From the NCBI GenBank assembly GCA_937892345.1, contig CALAGF010000026.1, positions 1 through 9,424 on the forward strand: a stretch of DNA of 9,424 bases, given 5' to 3'. Each line of letters opens with the position of its first letter. Position 1 is the first letter of the stretch. The translations under genes and the position numbers were made by a program. The notes beneath the pieces were generated by a model that saw only the letters and a list, made by a program, of their open reading frames with translations, had not been told where the DNA came from and did not search any database. This stretch comes from an uncultured Rhodocyclaceae bacterium (GTDB lineage: Bacteria; Pseudomonadota; Gammaproteobacteria; Burkholderiales; Rhodocyclaceae). Shown here one piece after another: positions 1-5,591 of the stretch.

Positions 1-103
1 CCTTGGCGGCCGATTCAATGTCGAGGTCAATGAGTTTCTGACCATCGACAATGGCGACACGGAGTTCTTCCGCCTGTGTCGCATTGAAAAGCATGCGTTT
101 CAT
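1..103 (-). CDS. rne: RNase E, N-terminal fragment (gene continues beyond left edge)
   Basis: The reverse strand from 103 reads MKRMLFNATQAEELRVAIVD, then GQKLIDLDIESAAK, to the window edge. This matches the start of E. coli RNase E (MKRMLINATQQEELRVALVDGQ, from memory) almost residue for residue. RNase E is the endoribonuclease that nucleates the RNA degradosome at the inner membrane and processes rRNA, tRNA and mRNA. Only about 34 codons are present, before the S1 domain and catalytic site, so the catalytic domain and scaffold tail cannot be judged. A GGAG ribosome-binding site (plus-strand 114-117) lies ten bases upstream of the ATG and supports the start. The gene is divergent from rluC, as in E. 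coli. The only real alternative is the paralogue RNase G, but the MKRMLFNATQ start and the rluC neighbour favour RNase E. Confidence 0.93.
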   Translation of the reverse strand, partial: MKRMLFNATQAEELRVAIVDGQKLIDLDIESAAK

Positions 104-503
104 TGTATTCGTGCTCCAGCGCGACCGGCACGCAGCAAGGAAACGCCCTTACAGGCAGCGACAGGTTCAGTTATCGGGTTGCGTCATGGTTGGGAGGCAA
201 GGCGATGATGAATGTGCTGATCAACGAACGGCCACGTGTTTTTTCTTGAAATGCGTGACCTGAAAATTCCTGCAACGGGCAATCCGTGCGTGCTTAGTAC
301 GAGCTAATCCATTACCATCACTACTTTTGGTGAGTGAACTTAACCAGTTGTTTCATGTTGGTCTGGCCTGAGCAATTGGCGCAGATGAGCAGTCGAATCC
401 TGCCGTTTGGCGGTCGCATCCCTTCCCGGATACGAGGCAAACAGTCTGATGGTTCGGCAACTCTTGCAAACCTAGACATGGAACTCGGGCAGTATATTGG
501 AAA
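104..503. other. Divergent intergenic region: rne leader and rluC upstream region, no gene
   Basis: These 400 bases separate rne (minus) and rluC (plus). I see no convincing protein: the short frames across it lack ribosome-binding sites and family-like composition. The region must hold both promoters and probably a long rne 5' leader. In E. coli the rne leader is about 360 nt and mediates autoregulation by RNase E itself (established knowledge). Visible dyads are modest. One is TCACTAC / GTgAGTGA at 318-337 with a TTTTG loop and one bulged G. Others are TTAG / CTAA at 294-307 and ACGG / CCGT at 275-287. None is followed by a T-tract, so none looks like a terminator. I could not identify a convincing rne promoter; TTCACT then TAATGG read on the minus strand (18-base spacing) is the best of several weak candidates. 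Confidence 0.6.
473..498 (+). promoter_or_regulatory. Weak candidate rluC promoter
   Basis: TATATT at 493-498 is a good -10 hexamer. The candidate -35, TAGACA at 473-478, is only 14 bases away; an alternative, TTGCAA at 464-469, is 23 bases away. Neither spacing is standard. If the -10 is used, transcription would start at about 504-506, at or beside the rluC ATG, giving a leaderless or nearly leaderless mRNA. This is a low-confidence call from sequence pattern alone. Confidence 0.25.
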
Positions 504-1508
504 ATGAACAGTACTGGTAACAATTCAGTTGCTCACGTTGTGGTTGGTGATGAGGCCGATGGTCAGCGCCTCGACAACTATTTGCTCAAGTCGTGCAAGG
601 GCGTTCCGAAAAGCCATATTTACCGGATTTTGCGTAGTGGTGAAGTGCGGGTAAATAGTCGGCGGGTTGATGCAACCTATCGTTTGCGAATTGGCGACTC
701 CATCCGCATTCCTCCAATCCGCATTGCCGAGCGCCCGGTATCGGAAGTCGATGAACATGCGAAGCAACGTGTCGAGTTGCCGGTGATCCATGAAGACGAA
801 TCGCTCTTGGTGATCAACAAGCCCGAAGGGGTTGCGGTCCATGGTGGCAGCGGAGTCAGTTTTGGCGTCATCGAGGCTTTGCGTCGGCAACGGCCTCAGG
901 CCAAATTTCTCGAGTTGGCGCATCGCCTGGATAGGGAAACCTCAGGTATTTTGCTGGTCGGAAAAAAGCGTCTTGCGCTGACTGCGCTTCATGACATGTT
1001 TCGTGAGCATGGGGCAGGTGCCGATAAGCGCTACTTGGTGCTGGTCAAGGGGCGCTGGATGAATAAGAGCCAGCATGTCAAGGCGCCCCTGTTGAAATAT
1101 CTGACCGATTCTGGCGAACGACGGGTCAGCGTTCATGAAGATGGAAAACCTTCTCACACGGTATTCAGATTGCTGGCGCGCTGGCAGGGTATGAGCCTGC
1201 TGGAAGCGCAGCTGAAAACCGGGCGGACACATCAAATCAGGGTGCATCTTGCCCACCTTGGATTTCCGATTCTGGGTGACGAGAAATATGGCGACTTTTC
1301 GCTGAACAAGCGATTGCGCCCTGAAGGCTTGCGCCGTATGGCGCTGCACGCATGGCGCATGGCATTCCGTCATCCCGTGAGTCAATTGCCGATGGCGTGC
1401 GTCGCGCCGTTACCGGAAGGGATTGCTGGCTATATTGCTGCGGTCGACAAGCAATTTCCCCGGGAATTCGCGGTCGATCAGCTCGAAGATTATCTGGGGG
1501 GGGCATGA
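504..1508 (+). CDS. rluC: 23S rRNA pseudouridine synthase, RluC type
   Basis: This 334-residue protein belongs to the RluA/RluC family. In E. coli RluC converts uridines 955, 2504 and 2580 of 23S rRNA to pseudouridine. An N-terminal S4 RNA-binding domain (about residues 20-80) contains GVPKSHIYRILRSGEVRVN, very close to E. coli RluC. The catalytic motif HRLDRETSG is at 140-148, with the nucleophile Asp143. INKPEGVAVHGGSG is at 104-117 and GRTHQIRVH at 240-248. Length is close to the roughly 320 residues usual for RluC. The ATG at 504 has only a poor ribosome-binding site (GGA two to three bases upstream), but no later in-frame start keeps the conserved N-terminus with a better site. The position opposite rne supports RluC over RluA or RluD. 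The last codons run through a G8 tract and the stop overlaps the next start as ATGA, so the next gene is probably translationally coupled. Confidence 0.95.
   Translation: MNSTGNNSVAHVVVGDEADGQRLDNYLLKSCKGVPKSHIYRILRSGEVRVNSRRVDATYRLRIGDSIRIPPIRIAERPVSEVDEHAKQRVELPVIHEDESLLVINKPEGVAVHGGSGVSFGVIEALRRQRPQAKFLELAHRLDRETSGILLVGKKRLALTALHDMFREHGAGADKRYLVLVKGRWMNKSQHVKAPLLKYLTDSGERRVSVHEDGKPSHTVFRLLARWQGMSLLEAQLKTGRTHQIRVHLAHLGFPILGDEKYGDFSLNKRLRPEGLRRMALHAWRMAFRHPVSQLPMACVAPLPEGIAGYIAAVDKQFPREFAVDQLEDYLGGA
1496..1503 (+). repeat. G8 homopolymer tract at the rluC / HAD junction
   Basis: Eight consecutive G residues span the penultimate RluC codons and end one base before the ATG of the next gene. 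The tract probably acts as the Shine-Dalgarno for that gene, although it sits unusually close. It also makes G GGG GGG (1496-1502) in rluC phase, which fits the X XXY YYZ pattern for -1 slippage. Confidence 0.8.
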
Positions 1509-2155
1509 AATACGAATTGGTGGTTTTCGATTGGGATGGCACCTTGCTGGATTCTGCAGGGGCTATCGTGCAATCAATTCAGGCGGCCTGTTCTGACCTT
1601 GGGCTGGCGGTTCCGGATGATGCTCGGGCGCGTCACGTTATCGGTCTGGGCTTGATGGATGCCATGCGTCATGCGGTGCCGGATCTGGAACCGGATAACT
1701 ATCAGGAGATGGTCGAGCGTTACCGTTTTCATTATCTTTCAGGCGATCATCGTCTGACCTTGTTCCAGGGGGTGGAATCCCTGCTGGGCAGACTGAAGGA
1801 TGAGGGCAGGGTGCTGGCGATTGCGACGGGAAAAAGTCGGCATGGCCTTGAGCGTGCGCTGGATCATTCAGGCTTGCGGCCTTACTTCATGGCTTCGCGC
1901 TGCGCAGACGAATGTCACTCCAAGCCGCATCCGCAAATGCTCCATGAGTTGATGGCCGAATTTGGCATAAATGCGTCGTCGACCGTAATGATCGGCGATA
2001 CCACGCACGATCTCGACATGGCCTCTGCTGCAGGCGTTGCTTCGGTTGCAGTTACCTATGGCGCTCATCCGCGTGAGCAATTGTTGTCCAGGCAGCCGGC
2101 GGGCTGCGTCGGTGATGTTGCGGGGCTGGACGCATGGTTGAAGCTGAACGCCTGA
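1505..2155 (+). CDS. HAD-superfamily hydrolase, phosphoglycolate-phosphatase-like
   Basis: This 216-residue cytoplasmic HAD subfamily IA phosphatase has all four motifs: DWDGT with nucleophile Asp9 and Asp11, Thr108 in AIATGKS, Lys140 in SKPHP, and the metal-binding GDTTHD at 164-169. An alpha-helical C1 cap occupies about residues 16-85. The family hydrolyses small phosphate monoesters such as phosphoglycolate or nucleotides. Its substrate cannot be read from sequence, and it is shorter than E. coli Gph (about 250 residues), so I do not assign gph. I chose the ATG at 1505 because it starts directly before the family's beta-strand 1 and overlaps the rluC stop by four bases. A longer frame from 1352 lies inside rluC and is not used. 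Its own end overlaps the Rieske gene by 22 bases, so it sits in the middle of a coupled operon. Confidence 0.9.
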   Translation: MKYELVVFDWDGTLLDSAGAIVQSIQAACSDLGLAVPDDARARHVIGLGLMDAMRHAVPDLEPDNYQEMVERYRFHYLSGDHRLTLFQGVESLLGRLKDEGRVLAIATGKSRHGLERALDHSGLRPYFMASRCADECHSKPHPQMLHELMAEFGINASSTVMIGDTTHDLDMASAAGVASVAVTYGAHPREQLLSRQPAGCVGDVAGLDAWLKLNA

Positions 2156-2493
2156 TCTGTGCGTCTGCTGATCTGGTGGACGCCGGACGAGGTGTGCGCT
2201 TTGAGTTGATGCGTGGAGGCCGTTCCCGGGCTGGTTTTGTGATTCGTTACCGGGGCGTTGTGCATGCTTATTTGAATGAGTGCGGTCACGTGCCGGTTGA
2301 GCTTGACTGGGAAGCGGGCGAATTCTTCGATGATTCAAAGCTATACTTGATTTGCGCCATGCATGGTGCGCTCTATGCGCCCGATACCGGGCGATGTTTA
2401 GGTGGCCGATGTCAGGGTAGAGGATTGCAACCTTTATCTGTTCGTGAGGTCGATGGCTGTGTCTTTCTGATTATTGATGATAAAAATGGATAG
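2134..2493 (+). CDS. Small stand-alone Rieske [2Fe-2S] protein
   Basis: This 119-residue soluble protein has a Rieske cluster motif: C50-G-H52, then 21 intervening residues, then C74-A-M-H77. Two Cys and two His would bind a [2Fe-2S] centre. There is no transmembrane segment, Tat signal or fused oxygenase domain, and the protein is about the length of a Rieske ferredoxin or NirD-like domain, so it is probably a cytoplasmic electron carrier or a redox-sensing subunit. No reductase or oxygenase partner is encoded nearby, and its function is unknown to me. The second half of the motif is followed by GALYAPDTGRCLGG, as in Rieske folds. The ATG at 2134 lies within the HAD gene's last codons and has GGGG nine to twelve bases upstream. 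Its stop overlaps the sppA start. The tight overlaps argue that it is co-expressed with rluC and sppA. Confidence 0.88.
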   Translation: MVEAERLICASADLVDAGRGVRFELMRGGRSRAGFVIRYRGVVHAYLNECGHVPVELDWEAGEFFDDSKLYLICAMHGALYAPDTGRCLGGRCQGRGLQPLSVREVDGCVFLIIDDKNG

Positions 2494-3448
2494 TCCCCAA
2501 ACTCCGCAATCCGACAATTCCTGGGAGCGGAAAACGCTCGAAAAACTTGCGTTTTCCGCACTGGCTGAGCAGCGTTCGCGTCGGCGCTGGGGAATCTTTT
2601 TCAAGTTTCTCGGGTTTGCCTATTTGCTGGTGATTCTTGCCACCGTGGTTGAATGGGACAAGGATGCCGGGACTGATCGCAAGCACACTGCGCTGGTTGA
2701 TATGCAGGGTGTAATCGCAGCAAAAAGTGACGCCAATGCCGAGAGCCTGATTTCGGCCCTGAATGCGGCATTCGAAGCACCAAAATCCAGCGGCGTTATC
2801 CTGCGCGTCAACAGTCCTGGTGGGAGCCCGGTGCAGTCCGGTCTGGTCAATGACGAAATCGTGCGTCTACGGGCCAAGTATCCCGATAAACCGTTGTATG
2901 TGGTTGTTGAGGATATTTGCGCTTCCGGTGGCTATTACGTTGCTGCTGCTGCGGATCGGATTTATGTCAATAAGGCCAGTATCGTGGGGTCAATTGGCGT
3001 TTTGATGGATGGTTTCGGTTTTACCGGCACGATGGAAAAGTTGGGCGTTGAACGCCGTTTGCTTACCGCCGGAGAAAACAAGGGGTTCTTGGATCCGTTC
3101 TCGCCGCAGCAGGAGACGCAACAAGCCCATGCCAAGGCGCTGCTTGCCGATATTCATCAGCAGTTCATTGACGTGGTAAAGCGTGGGCGCGGCCAGCGCT
3201 TGAAGGAATCGCCTGAAATCTTCTCCGGATTGATGTGGACCGGTGCACAAAGTATCAAGATGGGATTGGCCGATGATTTTGGCAGTGTCGAATCGGTTGC
3301 TCGTGACGTCATTGGAGCCGAGCATGTGCTGGATTACTCGGTCAAGGAAAATATTGCCGAACGCTTTGCCAAGCGACTTGGCGCCGGTGCGGTCAGTAGC
3401 TTGTGGCAAGAGGTTTCCAGCAGCAGTTTCGGTTTGCGACTGAATTAA
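2477..3448 (+). CDS. sppA: Signal peptide peptidase SppA-type, S49 family, short form
   Basis: This 323-residue inner-membrane serine peptidase of family S49 would degrade leftover signal peptides and membrane-protein fragments. An N-terminal cytoplasmic stretch rich in Arg and Lys (about 16-38) precedes one membrane segment (about 39-59, WGIFFKFLGFAYLLVILATV). The catalytic domain follows. The nucleophile is Ser150 in CASGGYY and the general-base Lys is probably Lys202 in ENKGFLDPF. Their spacing of 52 equals that of Ser147 and Lys199 in Bacillus subtilis SppA. This is the single-domain form, about half the length of E. coli SppA. The start is uncertain: TTG 2474, ATG 2477 and ATG 2486 are all in frame and none has a good ribosome-binding site. 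I chose the longest ATG; 2486 (MDSPQTP...) is equally plausible. It is the last gene of its operon and meets the opposing gene with no spacer. Confidence 0.92.
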   Translation: MIKMDSPQTPQSDNSWERKTLEKLAFSALAEQRSRRRWGIFFKFLGFAYLLVILATVVEWDKDAGTDRKHTALVDMQGVIAAKSDANAESLISALNAAFEAPKSSGVILRVNSPGGSPVQSGLVNDEIVRLRAKYPDKPLYVVVEDICASGGYYVAAAADRIYVNKASIVGSIGVLMDGFGFTGTMEKLGVERRLLTAGENKGFLDPFSPQQETQQAHAKALLADIHQQFIDVVKRGRGQRLKESPEIFSGLMWTGAQSIKMGLADDFGSVESVARDVIGAEHVLDYSVKENIAERFAKRLGAGAVSSLWQEVSSSSFGLRLN

Positions 3449-4159
3449 TCAAGCCAGTATCAGGAATACCGTCGGACGCCGCTCGATTTCGGGCGGCGTT
3501 TCTTTTTTCCATTGGGCGATTGTGCGGGTACGGATGGATTCTGCGGGTAGCGTGAGATCGGTTGCTACGCAGAGTCGAGTTGATGGCTGGCAGTGTTGAA
3601 GTACGGCATCGAACATGGCCTGGTTGCGGTAAGGCGTTTCGATGAAAAGCTGCGTCTGCTTACGCTTGCGCGACTCTGACTCAAGCTCCTTCAAGGTCTT
3701 GCTGCGGTCGACGTCCTTGGCCGGCAAATATCCCTGAAAGGAAAAGCGTTGTCCGTTCAGTCCCGAGCCCATCAAGGCTAATAACAGTGATGAGGGGCCT
3801 ACTAATGGCACAACCCGGATATTTTCCTGTTGCGCCAAGGCCACCAAGTCTGCCCCGGGATCGGCTACCGCCGGGCAGCCGGCTTCGGAGAGCAGGCCAA
3901 TGTCGTGGCCGTTGCGCAAAGGGTCTAGAAGGCGATTGATGGCATTGCTACGGGTGTGTTCGTTCAGTTCTTCCAGTTGAAGCAACTGTAGTGGGGTATC
4001 CGTGCCGGCAGCCTTGAGGAAGGCGCGCGCAGTTTTGGCCTGTTCGACGACAAAGTGGGTGAGTGGCCGAATGGTCGCGAGCACGGCGGGATGCAACTGT
4101 GTCTCGGGTGAGACAGGGCCGAGCGGCACAGGGATCAGATAGAGCGTTCCGGTACTCAC
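3449..4159 (-). CDS. RsmI-like SAM-dependent methyltransferase (tetrapyrrole-methylase fold)
   Basis: This 236-residue protein aligns with RsmI, the 16S rRNA C1402 2'-O-methyltransferase, across GTLYLIPVPLG (4-14), LLSEAGCPAVADPGADLV (89-106) and VVPLVGPSSLLLALMGSGL (116-134), then FQGYLPAK (141-148). These correspond to the SAM-binding core. The AEDTR-type motif that I recall from true RsmI is replaced by VEQAKTAR (38-45), and the FHEHN region by LEELNEHT (62-69). It is also shorter than RsmI (about 280 residues). I therefore call it an RsmI paralogue with unknown substrate rather than rsmI. I chose GTG 4159 because it overlaps the maf stop as GTGA and is followed at once by the conserved STGTLYLIP, with AAGG four bases upstream. 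An ATG at 4195 would lie well inside maf. It is transcribed with maf, and its 3' codons contain the opposing terminator. Confidence 0.87.
   Translation of the reverse strand: MSTGTLYLIPVPLGPVSPETQLHPAVLATIRPLTHFVVEQAKTARAFLKAAGTDTPLQLLQLEELNEHTRSNAINRLLDPLRNGHDIGLLSEAGCPAVADPGADLVALAQQENIRVVPLVGPSSLLLALMGSGLNGQRFSFQGYLPAKDVDRSKTLKELESESRKRKQTQLFIETPYRNQAMFDAVLQHCQPSTRLCVATDLTLPAESIRTRTIAQWKKETPPEIERRPTVFLILA
3476..3508 (+). terminator. Intrinsic terminator for the rluC-sppA operon, inside the convergent gene
   Basis: A ten-pair stem is formed by ACGCCGCTCG (3476-3485) and CGGGCGGCGT (3490-3499), with a single T-G wobble. It has an ATTT loop and runs directly into TTTCTTTTTT (3499-3508). It starts 28 bases after the sppA stop, the expected place for a plus-strand terminator. 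On the minus strand the stem is followed by non-T sequence, so it works in one direction only. It lies inside the last codons (about 218-228) of the opposing RsmI-like gene. Confidence 0.88.
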
Positions 4160-4734
4160 AGTACCTTGATCCCTTGTCGTTTCAGCATGGTGCACAGAGC
4201 GATCAGTGGCAGCCCGATCAGTGCATTGGGGTCGTCGCCATGAATGCTTTCCAGCAAGGCGATACCCAGTCCTTCTGATTTTGCCGAGCCCGCACAGTTG
4301 TATGCGGGTTCGCGACGCAGGTAGTGCTCGATTTCCTCGAGACTGAGTTGTCTGAAGGTGACCAAGGTGGGAATGCCTTGAACATCGGCTTTTCCGGTTT
4401 TTGCATTGAACAGGCAGAGTCCGGTGTAAAAATTAACGGTCTTTCCTGAGAGTTCCTGCAATTGTGCGACAGCGCGTTCGTGGTTTCCCGGTTTTCCGTA
4501 GATTCGGCCGTCGACCGTTGCAACCTGATCGCTACCAATAATCAGTGCGTCGGGAAATTGCCCGGCAACTGCTTTGGCCTTGGCCTCAGCCAGGCGTAGC
4601 GAGAGCGCTTCCGGCAATTCGCCGGGTTGCGGGGATTCATCTGTTTTCGGATTTGCGACTTCAAACGCAAGGCCGAGGCGGGAAAGCAATTCCCGGCGGT
4701 AGGGTGAGGTTGAGGCGAGAATCAGTGGTTGCAT
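4156..4734 (-). CDS. yceF: Maf-family nucleotide pyrophosphatase, YceF type
   Basis: This 192-residue Maf/Ham1-fold protein is closest to E. coli YceF, which hydrolyses 7-methyl-GTP to 7-methyl-GMP and pyrophosphate and is thought to clean up modified nucleotides. It has the substrate-binding ASTSPYRRELL (7-17), TDES (31-34), GSDQV with catalytic Asp69 (67-71), GKP (80-82), CAGSAKSEG (147-155) and GDDPNALIGLP (166-176). The location supports YceF: in E. coli yceF is likewise on the minus strand between rluC and yceD. I chose the ATG at 4734 because the family begins right there (MQPLILASTSP); the longer frame to 4785 adds a non-homologous tail through the promoter region. Its ribosome-binding site is weak (GAAAAG) and no clear promoter is visible in the 114 bases shared with yceD. 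The methylase gene downstream overlaps its stop by four bases. Confidence 0.93.
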   Translation of the reverse strand: MQPLILASTSPYRRELLSRLGLAFEVANPKTDESPQPGELPEALSLRLAEAKAKAVAGQFPDALIIGSDQVATVDGRIYGKPGNHERAVAQLQELSGKTVNFYTGLCLFNAKTGKADVQGIPTLVTFRQLSLEEIEHYLRREPAYNCAGSAKSEGLGIALLESIHGDDPNALIGLPLIALCTMLKRQGIKVL

Positions 4735-4791
4735 CGTGAAAGCTTTTCTACAACAAGACGTTGCAAGAGTAAGTTCAGGCAACACTTTGTT

Positions 4792-4820
4792 TTGACTTGG
4801 TGAGCCAAAAATAATATCAT
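4792..4820 (+). promoter_or_regulatory. Sigma70-type promoter for yceD-rpmF(-plsX-fab)
   Basis: TTGACT (4792-4797) is separated by exactly 17 bases from TATCAT (4815-4820), predicting a start near 4827 and a leader of about 20 bases. An overlapping alternative is TTGTTT (4788-4793) with TAATAT (4812-4817) at 18 bases. It sits in the only gap between maf (minus) and yceD (plus) and is the best promoter match I found in the window. Confidence 0.7.
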
Positions 4821-4848
4821 CTCGCGTTTAAGTCGCAACAGGTTCAGT

Positions 4849-5337
4849 TTGAAAAGAATCAATGATGCCTTCGCGTTTGCTCGAGATGCGCGCGTTCTGA
4901 AAGGAGCGCAGGCGGTTTCGGACTTCGAGCGTCTGCAGGATTTGCTTGCCGATTCGGCTGGTGAGATTTCCTGGGTCGTGGAAGGCTTCAAGGGAGATCG
5001 TGGCGAGCCCTTGCTTCGTTTGACCGTGAGCGGAACCCTTTCGCTGGCGTGTCAGCGCTGTCTTGGTGCCATTTCTTTTGAGCTGGATGTCGATAACCTG
5101 CTGGAGATTGTTCCGGAAGGTGCCGATTTGTCGCAGGATGAACTGGATGACGACACCCGGGATTTCCTGCCGGTGGTGCGTGAGCTGGATGTGGTTGAAC
5201 TGGTGGAGGATGAAATTCTCCTGACCCTTCCGGTAGCACCGCGGCACGAAAGATGTGGTCTGCCTGGTTCGGCTGACGTGGGTGAGCGGGAAAACCCGTT
5301 TGCTGCGCTGGCTGGGCTTAAAGGCAAACCGAACTGA
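4849..5337 (+). CDS. yceD: DUF177 / YceD family protein (large-subunit assembly-linked)
   Basis: This 162-residue protein of the YceD (DUF177) family almost always precedes rpmF. In plants the homologous family is implicated in 23S rRNA accumulation, so a role in 50S assembly is likely but not shown here. Diagnostic parts are LSLACQRCLG (64-73), VEDEILLTLPVAPRH (119-133) and the C-terminal NPFAALAGLKGK (149-160). Between them is a very acidic stretch (about 90-105). Cys68, Cys71 and Cys136 could bind a metal, but this is inference. The start appears to be TTG at 4849: no in-frame ATG or GTG lies between the promoter and the conserved region, and the ATG at 4862 is out of frame. AGG at 4840-4842 lies six bases upstream. 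A rare start codon on the first gene may keep its synthesis low. It is followed 19 bases later by rpmF. Confidence 0.92.
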   Translation: MKRINDAFAFARDARVLKGAQAVSDFERLQDLLADSAGEISWVVEGFKGDRGEPLLRLTVSGTLSLACQRCLGAISFELDVDNLLEIVPEGADLSQDELDDDTRDFLPVVRELDVVELVEDEILLTLPVAPRHERCGLPGSADVGERENPFAALAGLKGKPN

Positions 5338-5344
5338 TTTTATT

Positions 5345-5348
5345 GGAG
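5345..5348 (+). promoter_or_regulatory. rpmF ribosome-binding site
   Basis: GGAG lies eight bases before ATG 5357. It fixes the L32 start at MAVQQNK rather than at an upstream in-frame ATG at 5255, which lies within yceD. Confidence 0.8.
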
Positions 5349-5356
5349 TTACAAAA

Positions 5357-5536
5357 ATGGCCGTTCAACAGAACAAGAAGTCCCCTTCCAAGCGTGGTAT
5401 GCATCGTGCTCACGATTTTCTGTCTGCACCCCCGCTGGCTGTCGAGCCGACGACTGGTGAGACGCACCTGCGTCACCACGTTTCACCGACCGGTTTCTAT
5501 CGTGGCAAGAAGGTCATGAAGGGCAAGGGCGAGTAA
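5357..5536 (+). CDS. rpmF: 50S ribosomal protein L32 (bL32)
   Basis: This 59-residue basic protein begins MAVQQNKKSPSKRGMHRAHD and contains GETHLRHHVSPTGFYRGKKV, matching E. coli L32 (57 residues) closely. It is a structural protein of the large ribosomal subunit. There are no cysteines, so it is the zinc-independent form without the CxxC ribbon. It is co-transcribed with yceD and closed by an intrinsic terminator 14 bases after its stop, which would allow L32 to be made in larger amount than the fatty-acid enzymes downstream. The start is supported by a GGAG site eight bases upstream. Confidence 0.97.
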   Translation: MAVQQNKKSPSKRGMHRAHDFLSAPPLAVEPTTGETHLRHHVSPTGFYRGKKVMKGKGE

Positions 5537-5550
5537 TCGTTCCGGATAAG

Positions 5551-5588
5551 GGCAGGCTGCTCCGTTCGGAGAGCCTGCCTTTTATTTT
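5551..5588 (+). terminator. Intrinsic terminator/attenuator between rpmF and plsX
   Basis: GGCAGGCT (5551-5558) pairs with AGCCTGCC (5572-5579), and inside it CTCC (5560-5563) pairs with GGAG (5568-5571). One bulged G (5559) and a short GTTC loop remain. The T-tract TTTTATTTT (5580-5588) follows immediately. This is a textbook intrinsic terminator on the plus strand. Because plsX starts at 5592 and no promoter is visible between, it probably acts as a partial terminator that lowers plsX-fab expression relative to rpmF. The degree of read-through is unknown. Confidence 0.87.
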
Positions 5589-5591
5589 GCC

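Noticed and set aside
51..263. Open frame of 70 codons on the plus strand over the rne start and leader
   Set aside because: It overlaps the RNase E start on the other strand, has no ribosome-binding site and no family-like motif; it reads as a shadow.
525..923. Minus-strand frames opposite rluC, also at 942-1385
   Set aside because: No motifs or ribosome-binding sites; rluC is firmly identified on the plus strand.
1352..1504. Upstream extension of the HAD gene inside rluC
   Set aside because: The 51 extra residues have no resemblance to the HAD family; ATG 1505 sits just before the first strand and overlaps the rluC stop.
4160..4195. ATG start at 4195 for the RsmI-like gene
   Set aside because: It would add a non-homologous tail within maf; GTG 4159 gives the family N-terminus and a GTGA overlap.
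4735..4785. Maf start at 4785
   Set aside because: The 17 added residues precede the conserved MQPLILASTSP and run toward the yceD promoter region.
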